64,000 bases of DNA from positions 22,528,207 through 22,592,206 of the forward strand of contig JAFMSR010000013.1 of the NCBI GenBank assembly GCA_022818135.1, in the 5' to 3' direction. Of this stretch, positions 22,970 to 36,200 are shown piece after piece. The notes under the pieces are model-generated. The model worked only from the letters and a program-made list of their open reading frames with translations, was not told the DNA's origin and did no database searches. The number at the start of each line of letters is the position of its first letter. Within the stretch, counting starts at the first letter, position 1. The position numbers were made by a program, and so were the translations under genes. The stretch is from Saxidomus purpurata (taxonomy: Eukaryota > Mollusca > Bivalvia > Venerida > Veneridae).

Positions 22970-24010
22970 CGTGCCGAAGATGCTCAAAAATCGTTCATAA
23001 AGCGGACAGCCAGCGTAACTTTCTAATCAAACACTCCAAGAATATTTCATAGTAGTTCACTGCCAGCGTGGACTTTCTAATCAGGCACTGAAAGAATCTT
23101 TCATAGAAGTGGACAGCCAGCGTATACTTTGTAATCAGGCCTAAAAGAATCTTTCATAGAAGTGGATGGAAAGCTTAAAACACGTGCCGACAATTATCGT
23201 TCTTAGAAGCGGACAGCCAGCAAAAACTTTCTAATGAGGCACTCCAAGAATCTTTCACAGTAGTTCTCTGCGAGCGTTAACTTTCTTATCAGGCACTCAA
23301 AGAATATTTCAAAGAAGAGGACAGCCAGCGTTAACTTTGTAACTAGGCACTCGAAGAATCTTTCATAGTTGACATCCAGCGTTAACTTTGTAATCAGGCA
23401 CCCTAAGAATCTTTCATAGAAGTGGACAGAAAGCTTTAACCACGTGCAGAATATGCTCCAAGAATCCATAGAAGCGGACAGCCAGCATAAAGTTTCTCAT
23501 CAAGCACTCCAAGAATCTTTCATAGTAGTTCACTGCCAGCGTATACTTTCTAACCAGACACTCAAAGAAACATTCATAGAAGTGGATAGCCAGCGTATTC
23601 TTTGTAACCAGGCACTCAAGGAAATTTTCATAGAAGTGGACAGAAAGCTTTAACAACGTGCCGAAAAAACTCCAAGAATCTTTCATAATAGTTTACTGCC
23701 AGCGTATACTTTCTAATCAGGCACGCGAAGAATATTACATAGTTGACAGCCAACGTTCTAATCAGGCAGTCCAAGAATCTTTCATAGTATTTTACTGCCA
23801 GCGTTAACTTTATTATCAGGCACTCAAAGAATCTGTCATAAAAGTGGACAGCCAGCGTATATTTTGTAACAAGGCACTCTAAGAATCTTTTATAATTGAC
23901 AGCCTGCGTAAACTTGGAAATTAGGCACTCCAAAAATATTTGATAGAAGTTGACAGCCAGCGTGAACCTAGTATCGCAGATAATCAAAGAATTAACCATG
24001 TGCCGAAGAT
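22970..24010. repeat. 54-bp minisatellite with higher-order structure, unit 1
   Basis: Units contain AAGAATCTTTCATAGAAGTG, GACAGCCAGCGT and a TAATCAGGCACTC-like end, with a period near 54 (some 51). A variant with AAAGCTTTAACCACGTGCCG starts blocks near 22965, 23177, 23436, 23651 and 23992, giving a higher-order repeat of about 210-340 bp. Since 54 is a multiple of three, long minus-strand frames remain open with an 18-residue pattern (YERFLECLIRKLTLAV type). No start context or homologue supports a gene. The short array at 42590-42880 is its counterpart. Confidence 0.85.
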
Positions 24011-24019
24011 TCTCAATGT

Positions 24020-24540
24020 GCATTGTGCTGAAAATATTAATGCATGATATTTATGCAAAATATTGAGTTTCAGCAATTCAATCAGGAGTTAGGAGTTTGT
24101 CTAGAGTAAGGTGGGACTACAAGTGTCATTTTACAGGAGTCAAGAGATTTAGAGTACCGAAAATGAACGGTTAAGTTACCATATACCATGGAGCTTGATT
24201 TAGTTTGTAGCGTTTTTAGAGTCAGAAACAGTACAGCAGTTTGCGCCAGCATTTGCAGACAAGTTTGATTCATAGTTTGATTTTTAAGCAAAATGTTTTA
24301 CTTTTCGTCAAAGTGCGTTCTACTGAAAAACAGAAACACGTGATCATATAAGTAATAGAATTATGTACTTTTGTGCGGTTAGTTTTGATGATTTAGGAAT
24401 AGTGAGAAAAAAACATCTGCAGAAATGTTCACAGTATTTCATAGCATTTCCTTTCGGGAATGATTAATCGATATTTTTAATATTTTACCTCAGCAATAAT
24501 TCTCAGTTTCTTACTCTTCTTACTTTTGAGGCATTAATAC
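24020..24540. other. Spacer between the duplicated units
   Basis: About 500 bases with no match elsewhere in the window that I can see and no gene. They separate the unit 1 minisatellite from the start of unit 2. Confidence 0.5.
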
Positions 24541-25131
24541 ACACCGTTGTGTTCTATATGTTTGCATGCCTGATCAAATGGAAAAAATAATGTAATATGT
24601 AACATTGGCTTATACTTATACATTTGATGTAAAGAAAAAATGATTGTATCAATTTTGTTCACTGAGATTTCACAGGAAATTCTGTGTGAAACACAATTAG
24701 TGTCAGAAGATTATATTACTATGTAATTATAATAGTGCTTAAAAAGGTAGGTGATGGTAAAATTCAATTAGTGTGAAAGCCAACACATCGTACTGCCACA
24801 AAGCAAGCAATGTACTGCTGTCTTTCAAGGAAAACGTTGTTTTTCATGTTACAGTGTTACGAATGCAGGGCAATCATTTAATAATTATTTTTTCCGGGAA
24901 AAATGTCCTTGTAACAAAAGCAAACTTATATAGTATACGTGGAGAACAAAATTGATTTTTGTAAGCTCTTCTAAGCCAGTGGCTCAGAGTATCTATAAAT
25001 GTCCATAAACGTCCTACCGTCGTCCACAGTTGCTTCTAGTGACATCTCATACACCACTTAATAGAATGTCATCGGACTTGGCCAAATTATCTTGTCATTG
25101 ATTTCTCTCAAGTTCACTTGGAGTTAAAAAG

Positions 25132-28100
25132 ATGAATTTCTTTTTATTATTTGTAGCTCTGATACCAGAGCTTACTTTAAGTATCCGCCGAGAGCTAAGG
25201 ACACTCGGGTTCCTGTCTATTACTGGTGAAAGTTGGAGCGGTGGTGACTCGTGCTTAACTGCAGTACATATGGCAATCGAGGACGTGAATGCTCATGAAA
25301 ATGTTTTACAGGATTTCAATTTGACGTACAGTTGGTTTGATAGCAAGGTATGTCTCTTCTACTTCTATACAGACTGAACATTATTTGAAGATTACATATT
25401 TGGTTTCTTAGAGTAAATGAAATTAATTAAACTAAAAGTGTTTTTTAACAAGGAATCACGTGACTCTTTGTTTTTGCATTGCCAATTTTGAAAACGACTA
25501 ATACAAAATTGACAAATTGAACAGCCATAGGCTTCCCCTTTAGCCTTCAAAGTAAATCGACCTTAGATGAAACACGTGGGGACCTTGTTTACGATCTCGG
25601 CTAAAAAAATGGATTAAAAGTCATTTCCGTTGTTTAATATACGTGTTAATGCTGTAAATCATTGTAATACTAATGGAGGCAAAATTCAGTATATTTTAAT
25701 TACTACTCCATCAGTCATTCATGAACACTTTATAGACAGTAGTGATCCGACGGTGCCTACAGTGGTGAAAAATTTATTTACCGCACTTCCTTTCATAACA
25801 TTTGAAAGATGCAAAAGTCGGTCAAAACCTACGCCGAAAGCTGTTAAAGTACACTAAATAGTTTGTGAAGCCTACTTAAGTTTCAGAGTTTTATTGGTCC
25901 CGAAAGTAAGACTGGGTTTTATATTAAACTATTTGAAAGGATATCTGAAAGAAAATTGAAATGGTGGGCATATACACTCCTTATAAATATATAAACGGTT
26001 TACTCTCCCTACCACCACAAAGCGTTTGAACGAAGTTCGATAATACACGTAACAATGCATACGATATGTTTCACCTGATTTTTGTTGGTGTTTATTTATA
26101 AGATGGCTATTGCTTTAAACAAATGCAATATCAGACGTATGGAAAACACGAATAAAGCGTAATAACACACATGTCTTAATTTAGTATGTAAGTCAGCTGA
26201 TTTAAGTACAAGTACATCAAGATTTTAGTAACAAAAACGTTTTCAATTAAATACAAAAATGTAACACCGTACTTACATTATTTAGTAAACAAACTTTGTG
26301 TTACGGACAGATCAACCGTTACAATGGTGTGTTGCATCGTCTACGTAGCTATAAAACTTTTGAACTTCGCGTGCGCAATGGAAAAACTCAGCTTTTCTAA
26401 TCCGAACGTTTCGGGTAGTTATTAAGTAGTCCTTTTGTCAACTTGTTTCATTTTCAACTAATGAAGCATTAGCTTGACAAATAATTGAAACTTGACTGGT
26501 TTTCTTTCATTATTTCCCATGAAAAGTTGATAAAAATTTTTAAATGGGATTTAAATAAGTACAAATAGCTGATACTCTCAAATCTAGTCAGCCATCTTTA
26601 ATCCTGGTCAATGTGTGAATACTGCAATCAGACTAAATATAGTACAATTCTTTCATTATCAGTAAAATTATTATACAATATGAGCATTTATAGTGAGTGC
26701 TAAGGGCACTGTGCTTTTAAATTCATTAACATGATATTGAAAATAATAATTTTAGTGTCATCCGGGAGTGTCAGTGTACCGTATGAGTGATAGGCTCAGC
26801 AAAGATTTACCGTATGTTATGCTGCTCGGCGCCGGTTGCTCCGTGGCTTCCGAGGCTACTGCGCAAGTTTCAAATCTCTGGAACCTCACACAGGTAGGTG
26901 TGAAGTGCCTATTCGTCTTTTATCTTTCGTTTATACAATATTTTTGTATGATTAATTTTCAATTTTAAGCATTAAAAAACACATATACAAGCATATTAAG
27001 TTACCATTGTAATATAAATCATACAGAATAGAGGGAGCTTATAGGCTTATACAATACATCGGTTCTGTTTATCCTGAAAAACTGCACTAACAGCGAATAA
27101 AATGATCAACTTATTTAAGTATTTTATCCGTAAGAATAGTTATAATAATATTGTTATAAAAAGCAAAAGCAAAAACGCAAATGGTGTCTACAGTGGTTTG
27201 ATATAGAGTAAAAAAGACTGGTAAAGATATATTACCACGCAAGTTAGCGAACCCGTATTTACAAACATTTCCATATCACAGTCAAAAGTCATTAATAAAC
27301 TTAATAACATATAAAATCCTCTAATTGTACGGAAATGCAGCATTTTATGATAACATAAGTACTTTTATGTCGTTTTGTTGCCGTATTGTAACGTCACATG
27401 TTACGAGTATGCCTAAAGATTGAATAATGTATTCGTCATTGCTTTCACTAGAACATAGAGAATAATTGTTGGTTTCGTTGTAAATGTGAAATTAGCAAAC
27501 TTCGTTATCCGGACTAACGTCAAAAAGTATACCAAACGTAATGAATGCTGGAAACCAAGCGTCATTTTGGTGGCGCTTCAAGCGATTTTTTACATTTTGC
27601 CGAAACTAACTAAACAAGAACAGTTATGTGTTTAAGCATGAAAGAAACAGAACAGAAATGTTGGTTTCGATTTAATCTCACGCTTAATGCACTCATGAAC
27701 ACTAACACAGTTATTTTCTCTTGTGACTGCGCCACTCGTGAAAATATCACTTTTGGTGCCCACACGTTGTATAACACCGAAACCAACAATTATCCTCTAT
27801 GTATTATTCACTTGTGATTCACACAAGAAAATAAACATTCTGATCCTAGTATATCAAAAGTGATATAATCTTTGTTTTTCAATCCTTTTCTCAGTTTTCT
27901 TTTGCGTCGACTTCCCCAGTGCTGTCCGATCGGACACGTTTTCCAAAATTCTTTCGATTCGGAATGCCTGATCAGCTCCTGAATCCAGCGAAGATAGATC
28001 TGATGCAGGAATACAATTGGAAAAGAGTTGCAACAATCAATCAAGCACGGGAGTTCTTCTCAGCAGTAGGGATATGTTTTATAGCTTTACCTTTATTCTC

Positions 28101-31100
28101 AAAATAATTATTCTCAAACGTCGTACAATTTCTTTTTCTATATTCCTTCACCAATAAGTGACGGAAATCGAATTCTAACATGAAACCTTGATTTAATTTA
28201 TACTCATTAATTTTAGCTCGATTGTGAAGAAAGCTATGAGCTTATCGAGTCACTCTCGAGTCCGCTTCCTGGAAAAACCAGTACTGGTGACATATGAGAA
28301 GGTACGGTCGTTACCTTGGTGGTGCTCGAACCCGCAACCTCCGGGATGAGCGGCAGACACCTAAACCTCCACACCACCGCTGTCCTTTGATTTATTCTTT
28401 TCCCAGAATAGTGTGTTGTATTGCTTTGCTGCCAACCTACAGTAATCATGTTTTCATTCAATATTTAAAAAGATCGAATGAAAACTGTTTCCAAAGGGAA
28501 CAATATCACGACGTTTGAATAAAAATTCTACCGAACAATATATATGGAAATGTTCGCATCTGTAACTACTTATTTGATCTAGTAATTGAACATCTTTTTT
28601 CACTCTTCAAATCGAGTAGAATTTATAGAGTGCACAATAAACCACTTAGTGAATTACCGTGTAGTCACCATTTTCGTAGTTTGGTTCTTACTACAACAAA
28701 GTTATGTCCCCTAGTTTGATTTTAATTGACTTCCATTACGTTTGATATTAATATCAATATGACATAACTGTAACAAATATTGTTTGTATTAATTTTATTT
28801 CGTCAGCCATTTGACGGTATTCGTAAAAAAAATGTTTTAACTTTAAACAGTTCTGTTGTATTGATTTTTTTTTCTCGTACTGGTGATCGATGACTTTGTC
28901 AAGAGAACACATGACACAGACATCAGCGTCATAACTCAGGAAATATTCATGAATAACCCATACAGCAGACTTCTGAATTTGAAGGTAAACTGGATTATAT
29001 CTATAAAATATATGCAAATACAACCTAATCTATATGAGAAAAAACATTTGCACACGAAATGAGATATTTGTCCACAAGACAAAGTATTTACACATAAAAC
29101 TAAGTATTGACACACAAGATCAGATATTTACATACAAAACAGAATTTGCACACGAAATGAGATATTTGTCCACAAGACAAAGTATTTACACATAAAACTA
29201 AGTATTGACACACAAGATCAGATATTTACATACAAAACAAAATATTTGCCCACAAGACAATAATATAGTTACACACAAATCAAAATATTTCTACACAATA
29301 TAAGATACTTCCTTACGCAACAATATTTGCACACGAAACAAAATGATTGCAATTCGCACGCCAAACCCATAACCAAATCTGAATAAAATGATAACCGGTT
29401 TTTGGTATTGGTTTGTGGTTGTTAAGATGTTTTGTCGTAAAGCACTAGTTTGCATTGTATCCACACAACCATTTCTCAATAATCCAATTCTGGTAAATAA
29501 GCATTTTAAACATAGATTTCATATGTGTTAAGAGGTGAGACATTCGTAAGAACATTTTTATGACTTACTTGTATATTCTACATACTTAAGATATTTGAAC
29601 ATCCAATGTTGTGTTGTAAGAGTTAATGCCTAATGCCTTTAGTAGCGATGTATTTTTAATGTGAAATTTATAGTTTTGCCAAATCAAAGAATAATATGTT
29701 TAATCGAAAAAAGGAAATGCAATGTTACACCATGTTCTAACTTTACTTTTCCCAGTTAACTTAGATACTACACCTCTAACAAACTTCTATAGATAGACAT
29801 GAAATGGTTGTTTTAAACACATTTAACTGCCTAAAGGTTAATTACTAAAAGCAAATTGATTTTTCTTTTAAATCTTGAATTGCAACGGGCGTCTTCTCGG
29901 AAGGAAAAATATCATACTGCATCGAATGTGACGTTATTTTGATGACAATATAGTTTTAACAAAAGAATATTTGATACGTAAGAAGGAAATCCTACTTTCG
30001 TTTTTGAAATTATCAATTATTTTGTTAAACTCAAATTTTAACACACTTTGGCCACACTCGATATAGAGTGTCATATTTTTCCTGCTGAGAATTCATTCCA
30101 GATTTTAAAAGAAAATTCGATTTGGTCTTAGTAATGGACCTTTAAATATTGTGAATGTATGATTATAGAACCTAGATGCGAGAATTATTATCACGACTAT
30201 GTATGAAGATAAGGCTAAAGAGTTGATCTGTGCGGTAAGGAATATGAAATTGCATTATCTTGTCTTTTAGTAAACATGTTCAATTAGTGATCTTAAAATG
30301 TTCAAAAAGTATTAGAAACGGGTGTTTATATATTCCATTTTTCTGATAAACACTGTATGGAGCCTCCCTGGTGCAGTGGTTGCGCGTTCGCTTCATGATC
30401 GAAGGTTCCGGTTCGATCCCCGTCAATGCTCAAGTAGTGGTAGTGTCCATAGGCAAGACACAGATAATTCCACATTGCATCTAAATAGAGTCTCGATACC
30501 GATGAATTTACGTTGCAAATACTTCCTTCGCATCCGGAATAAATAAATTGGTATAAATATAAGTACTGATTTGAATATCATTGATTTGAGGTTATGTAAT
30601 AAGAGTAGTGAGTGACATGTTAAGTAATAGACCAAATGATTAAATGTAGCCCGGTTCCGCTTGCAATAAAGCCTGCTTGAGAAATAATAATGTAAAATAT
30701 GTAACCAAATATTGATAAGTAAACACTTGTTCAAATCGCTACTGTTTTTTGACATCATTTGGGATATCATTAATTTTAAACAAAAGATTTCATCTTTAGA
30801 ATCACTATCAACTAATTTTTGTACATGAAATGTATTTGCGATTTCTTCTAGGCATACAAACTGGGTCTTTATGGCTCAAAAATAGTTTGGATATTCAACG
30901 GTTGGTATACCCCTCTCTTTTGGAAGACCAATCTTGAAAATGTTGATTGCACAGAAGAGGAAATGACTAGTGTTGTTGAAGGAGCATTTTTAACAAGTCC
31001 TGTATATTCCAATCCAATAGAGGAGAGAGGTATTGCAAACCTAACAGGTTGGTGAGAAATGACGTACAGATATTTTGCTTTGCGGCCAACAAATGATATG

Positions 31101-33296
31101 TGTGCCATCAGATACGAAGATTGGAATCACCGTGTCCGTCTGCTTGTATGTCCGTCTGTAGACAGACTTTTCCTGGGCTATTTCCCGGCATCCACTGGTT
31201 GAAATTTAATGAATCTCATCGGGTGTGTTTAGTAACAACACTAAACTGAGCATATCCTCGGCATGTTGCACTCGGATGATTTTTTTATTGAGATATTGAC
31301 CTTTGATTTTTAACATGTAAAGTGTGCAACGTACAGTCAAATATTTGTCAGCAACCTATAGGGGTATTCAGTGAAACCTCAACTTAGAAGTGTTGTTGTG
31401 CATAGCCTTGACCAGCTGCACTTTGGTGACTTTTTTTAATTATATAATTGCCGTGTGATGTTTTCATATATAGCGTACATAAGACTGTAAACGAGGGTGA
31501 TTCAGAATTAATCGGACTGTTTCTATATCTACGACATAGGTTGTAAGATATATATAGAGCAAAAAAGAAGTCACACAATTTGATGCTCAATTTTTATTTG
31601 ACCATCAGTGAAAATTTCATCTAATTTGCACAAAAGCATTCATAATACAGACAAAAGTAGTTGGTATGTAACAGTAACGAACCCAGAATGACGTATAATG
31701 GTGTTGTGTTCGGTAAGCTTTCTGTTTATTTATTAACATGCGAAAAATCTACCTGAAGCTGATATAATAATAAATTCTCATTTTTATTCTATATTTCTTA
31801 TACTTGTAGGTAATATGTTTATTTGAATAGTAGACCAAACAATATGCACTATATGTTTAATAGTAAGGACATATGAAAAGCAAAATTGTACAAGATGATG
31901 TGGGGTTATTGGTTTATTGTATGTATTGCAGCTACAGAGTTTTCGAAGCGTTACAGAAAACACCCAACATATAAGCCACACCTAGAGGACAATGCTTTTG
32001 TTACTCCCTGGTGTTATGACCATATATGGGTAGCTGCATTGGCATTGAACTGCACAGTTGAACGTCTAACAGAAATAGGTTTGTGCTATTTAAATGATAT
32101 GTAGGCTTTTCCCAAAAATATAAATATTACCGACGCCCATGTATAGATTGTTTCCATTTCCCTATATTGATACTTCATAATTAATATTTGGGATAAATGT
32201 CAGTGGGTTTTTTTATTTGATTTTAATTGTAGTGTAGTTGAGTACACTTAGCTAGTGAGAGATATGAAAAAAATGTTGTTCATCATTTTAAAGTAATACA
32301 ATTTACCGTAGCAAATCTGAATAAAGCAATCGTCGAAAGAAAAGAATAACATAACAGTCATTCTCAAGACATCGGTTTTTTGCAATTAAATACCTTTCGC
32401 GATATCGTATAAATAATACCAATGTGATTTGTATTTTGATATCAATTTAAATAATTGTGCGTACTTTTGTTAACGGCAACAAAATCTCAAGTTAAAAATG
32501 TATCCATAGCAACGATTTTGCGTGCATACATATGAATTGTGAGACTTAGCTGACTCTAAGCCGTACTTTGTATTACATGAATGATTCGGTCAAACCGTTC
32601 TGTAAAAGATAATAACGAAGACTTGTTATTGTTATTCATATAGGTAATATATGGCAACAGTTAATAATTCATGTATTTCACGTGGTAGAAGAGACCCCCC
32701 TTTAATCATTTTAGTGATATAAATTTCATAGTACTTGTTTTAGATTATAAAACAAAATGTTACATCCAAAAGAAGTCTTGTCCCAATTTAATATAGTAGG
32801 CTATTTCTTTATGAATTAACAGAGCACACTTTATTAATTTACAGGACACCCGAAAACGCTTGACATGTTCACATATGCTGATTCAGACATAAATGACATC
32901 ATATTTGAATGCATGGGTAAAACATCACTAACAGGAGTATCAGGGAGAGTTGTCTTCTCCGCAGGAGCTGACCCGATTAGAATTGTTAAGATCGAACGTA
33001 TTCAAGGTGTGATAATTGTGTGGCTCTTTTTGTATATAAGTATGAGCCGTTTGATTTTTTTAAAGAAAATAATTGGAAAAGGTAACTTTTTTATAGAACG
33101 TTTTAACTTGCATTTTTTATCGTAAAGTATTTTTAGATGTCAGTTAAATAGTTTGGTTTATTTATTTTATTAATAAAAGAAATTTCATAAACGTTCGTAA
33201 ATATTGTAGGTGGAGAGAGGGTACAAGTTGCTCTGTACAGACAAGACAAAAATCCCAAATATTTTGAGTGGGTCGACAACGCTCTTGTATGGAAAG
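25132..33296 (+). CDS. Gene B exons 1-9: signal peptide and Venus-flytrap ectodomain
   Basis: Residues 1-428. The leader MNFFLLFVALIPELTLS is followed by the same IRRELRTLGFLSITG opening. The pattern of putative ligand contacts is the same as in gene A (Ser101, Ser123, Tyr221 and Trp249 kept; Gly141 and Val320 where GABBR1 has His and Glu). Most differences from gene A are conservative (Ile/Val, Leu/Phe), with some charge changes such as Glu76 to Val in exon 2 and Gly to Glu in exon 6. The NDT sequon of exon 4 is lost (THDTD), while the NLT and NCT sequons remain. Confidence 0.86.
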
Positions 33297-36200
33297 GTAC
33301 TAAAAATAACCCTATGTGATCTTGTACCAAGTTATAAGTTTAAATTGAAATACATGTAAGCTGAAAATGTGCTTAGATATATTTTGTTTTGTGATGAATT
33401 AACCGTCTGTGAATAATCGAAAATATATATGCTGCTCCGTAATGGTTGGTTAAAGTGATTAGTTAAGAAAGGCTGGTTACGGTATATTTTGATTACCTGT
33501 CTGAGTTGTAGGCTTAATACAGAAAACAAAACAAGCCTAAGAGTTTTACCATGTATTGCTCTTTGTCGTACAAGTGTGTTCACTTAAAATAATCAAGATT
33601 TTAGCAACTATTGCCTGCTTTGAACTTCCCCAACTACATGTGTATTGCTAATATCATAAACCACTTCCTTTTTTATGTTTGGTATCCGTATTTCTATGTG
33701 AGGTTAGAAGAAGACTTGGAACCTGTCATTACACGTACATTTGTATTGCTGTTTAAAATGATGCCACTTAATACATTACAGATGGTATCGTACCGCGAGA
33801 TTCTGCATACATAGAATATGAAGAAATAAAAATCCCTGCCATGCTCAGTTCAACTATGATGGCGTTTGCTGCCCTTGGCATCTGCTTTGCATTTTTGTTT
33901 CTTATTTTCAATATAATTTACAGGAATAACAGGTAAACATTTAACGTTTGAACTTAGATTGAGCTCGATTCCAGTAAAAACATCACTTTTGAAATTCTAA
34001 ATATAAATTATTTTGCGTATGCTATGTTAATCTATCATGATCAATACCACCAACACTGGTCAGTGCATTATGAACCATTAAGGAAGAAATATTGTATTTT
34101 ATATACAATGATAACAATTTTTAAGTTTAAACATAAGAAACAGTTTGATAGCTAAACCGACATCTACTTGAAAGTCTGAAGTTCAATCAAACCTATAATA
34201 AAACGCTTTTTAGAAAAATCAATTGCAAAACATGTTTTATTTCAGTTACGTGAAAATGTCATCATCGAACATTAATAACATTCTTCTTATTGGATGTATT
34301 TTATGTTATTGTACCGTCTTTTTTAACACCATGGCAACGAGCGATACTATCTGTAAGGTAAAAGAATATGTTTGCTCTCTTGTGACTTTGACTTTCATTA
34401 TATTAATACCTTGGTAATATCAAATACTATTAGAGATAATATGAAACAATTGTATGGAGACGGTCGGTAAATACACTATTTCGTGATATTCAACCAATGC
34501 CATTCGTAACAGAAAAAGTGTTTAATCAATAGATGGAGTCGTCTTTTGTTTGCATAAATTACAAAATGTCAATTTTTTTAACTATTAGAAAGTTAGAAAT
34601 GTGCTTTTTAAACCTCAGTATGTATAAGTTAGTGTTTATTAAGTCAATTTTAACAATTAAGAAACCAAAAAGGAGCGAGCTGTAGCGAGCGCCAGGGTTT
34701 CTTAATTGTTAAAATTTGACTTAATGAATTCTAACTTGTGTTTCACCTCATTTGACCTTTTGCATAGCCACCGACATGTATTGTGGGCGGAGCCAAAGTG
34801 CTTTCTATTAAGAGCAATATCTTAATAATTAAGTGATTTCAGTAGTTAGTTTTAATAAAAAAAGAAAGACGTTTATTTGAAATTCTGAGTGATTCGATTG
34901 GTGGGCAAATGGGGTCAAACACTAAAAACTTAAAATACATGCTCCAATTGTATTACCGAAAATGAAGATGCTTAAATTGTCTTCTAGATAATTTCACAGT
35001 ATTTGTGCTTTTTTCAAAAATTTAGAAAGAAGATATTCCAGTACATGATTTAGAGCAGAGATGATCAATGTCTCCCAAATAGTAATAACGTATCAATGTC
35101 TTCGAGTAGAATTATTTTGACAGGTCGAATAAGGGTACATTTAATTGAACAACCCTCAATTCAAAAGAGCATATTGATTTAATATTTATATTTTTATGTC
35201 CTTTAATTGTTCTAAATCTACGTACACATGTACGACTTCAGGAATATTTCCCATGCTTTGATAATCACCGTGTTAAGATTTCTATTTTTAATTCATTGCC
35301 ATTTGCCATGCAATTTGCCGATTCGGGTAATGGTATATCACATTTGAGGAGGTACAACATTGACATTTAAACGAGTTTGTTTTAACCCATTTGAACCTAG
35401 AGTTTTACAATGGAATATTCTTATTTACAACCTGGTCAAGTCTATTTCTTTAAATAGATATACAGAATTGTTAACCAAAAAGACTTTAGCCCTGACCAGA
35501 CGACTATGCATTTGTCGTATGCTTCGTAACGTGGCTACTTAAAAGAGGGTACATGTATATCTTATAAACACACTAGACACGATTTGGCAAAGGTATACAC
35601 GTCAAAAGAACATCTAAAGCAGACGATACACAAGTACATGTCATTAACAAAGATCTTGCTAAATTTTCAAACAGGACTTATCTAACATTATATTTGGAAG
35701 GTACCAAGTTCTTTTTCGATGGGTGCCGTCTCAACTTGTGCGCCCTTCTGCTACATAATAATTATAACTCAAGTTGATGTTATAATTGAATTAATAATTG
35801 TAACGTTTTTTATTTAGGCCAGGGTATTTAGCTTCACGTTAGGATTTACAGTGACTTTCGGTGCGTTATTCACGAAGACATGGCGGGTATATCGTATATT
35901 CACAAACAGAAAAGTGATTCGAGTTGTAAGTTCAATTCCGTGTTTTTTACCTAAGTAAGAAGGAGAAAAAGTATAGAAATTTATTTTATGTTTCCCAGTG
36001 AATTATAGAGTTTTCTCAGTGAAATAAAAGTGGTAATTCATAGTTTTGAAACACTGGATTACCATTTTCAGTTTTCACTGTTTTTGCTATCTTTAACCCG
36101 GATTTACGTCAAAAAGTATACCGAGCGTAATTAATGCTGGAAACCATGCGACGATGGCGTCGTTTAAATGACGTCATTTACGCTATGTTTTTTGATGACG

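Larger units (their letters stand above)
2160..24020. repeat. Tandem segmental duplication, unit 1
   Basis: This unit aligns with 24540-42890 from a shared start (ACACCGTTG...CTGATCAAATGGAAAA, near 2170 and 24541) through all 16 exons, the 3' flank and the terminal minisatellite. Introns are recognisably homologous but contain many indels and private insertions. The left edge is sharp to within tens of bases. The right edge lies inside a minisatellite, so it is approximate. Confidence 0.9.

Noticed and set aside
22970..24010. CRISPR-like direct repeats
   Set aside because: Units are contiguous degenerate minisatellite copies without unique spacers, in a eukaryotic setting.
25630..25857. 75-codon frame in gene B intron 1
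   Set aside because: I see no counterpart in gene A intron 1 and recognise no domain; a chance frame or old repeat is more likely.
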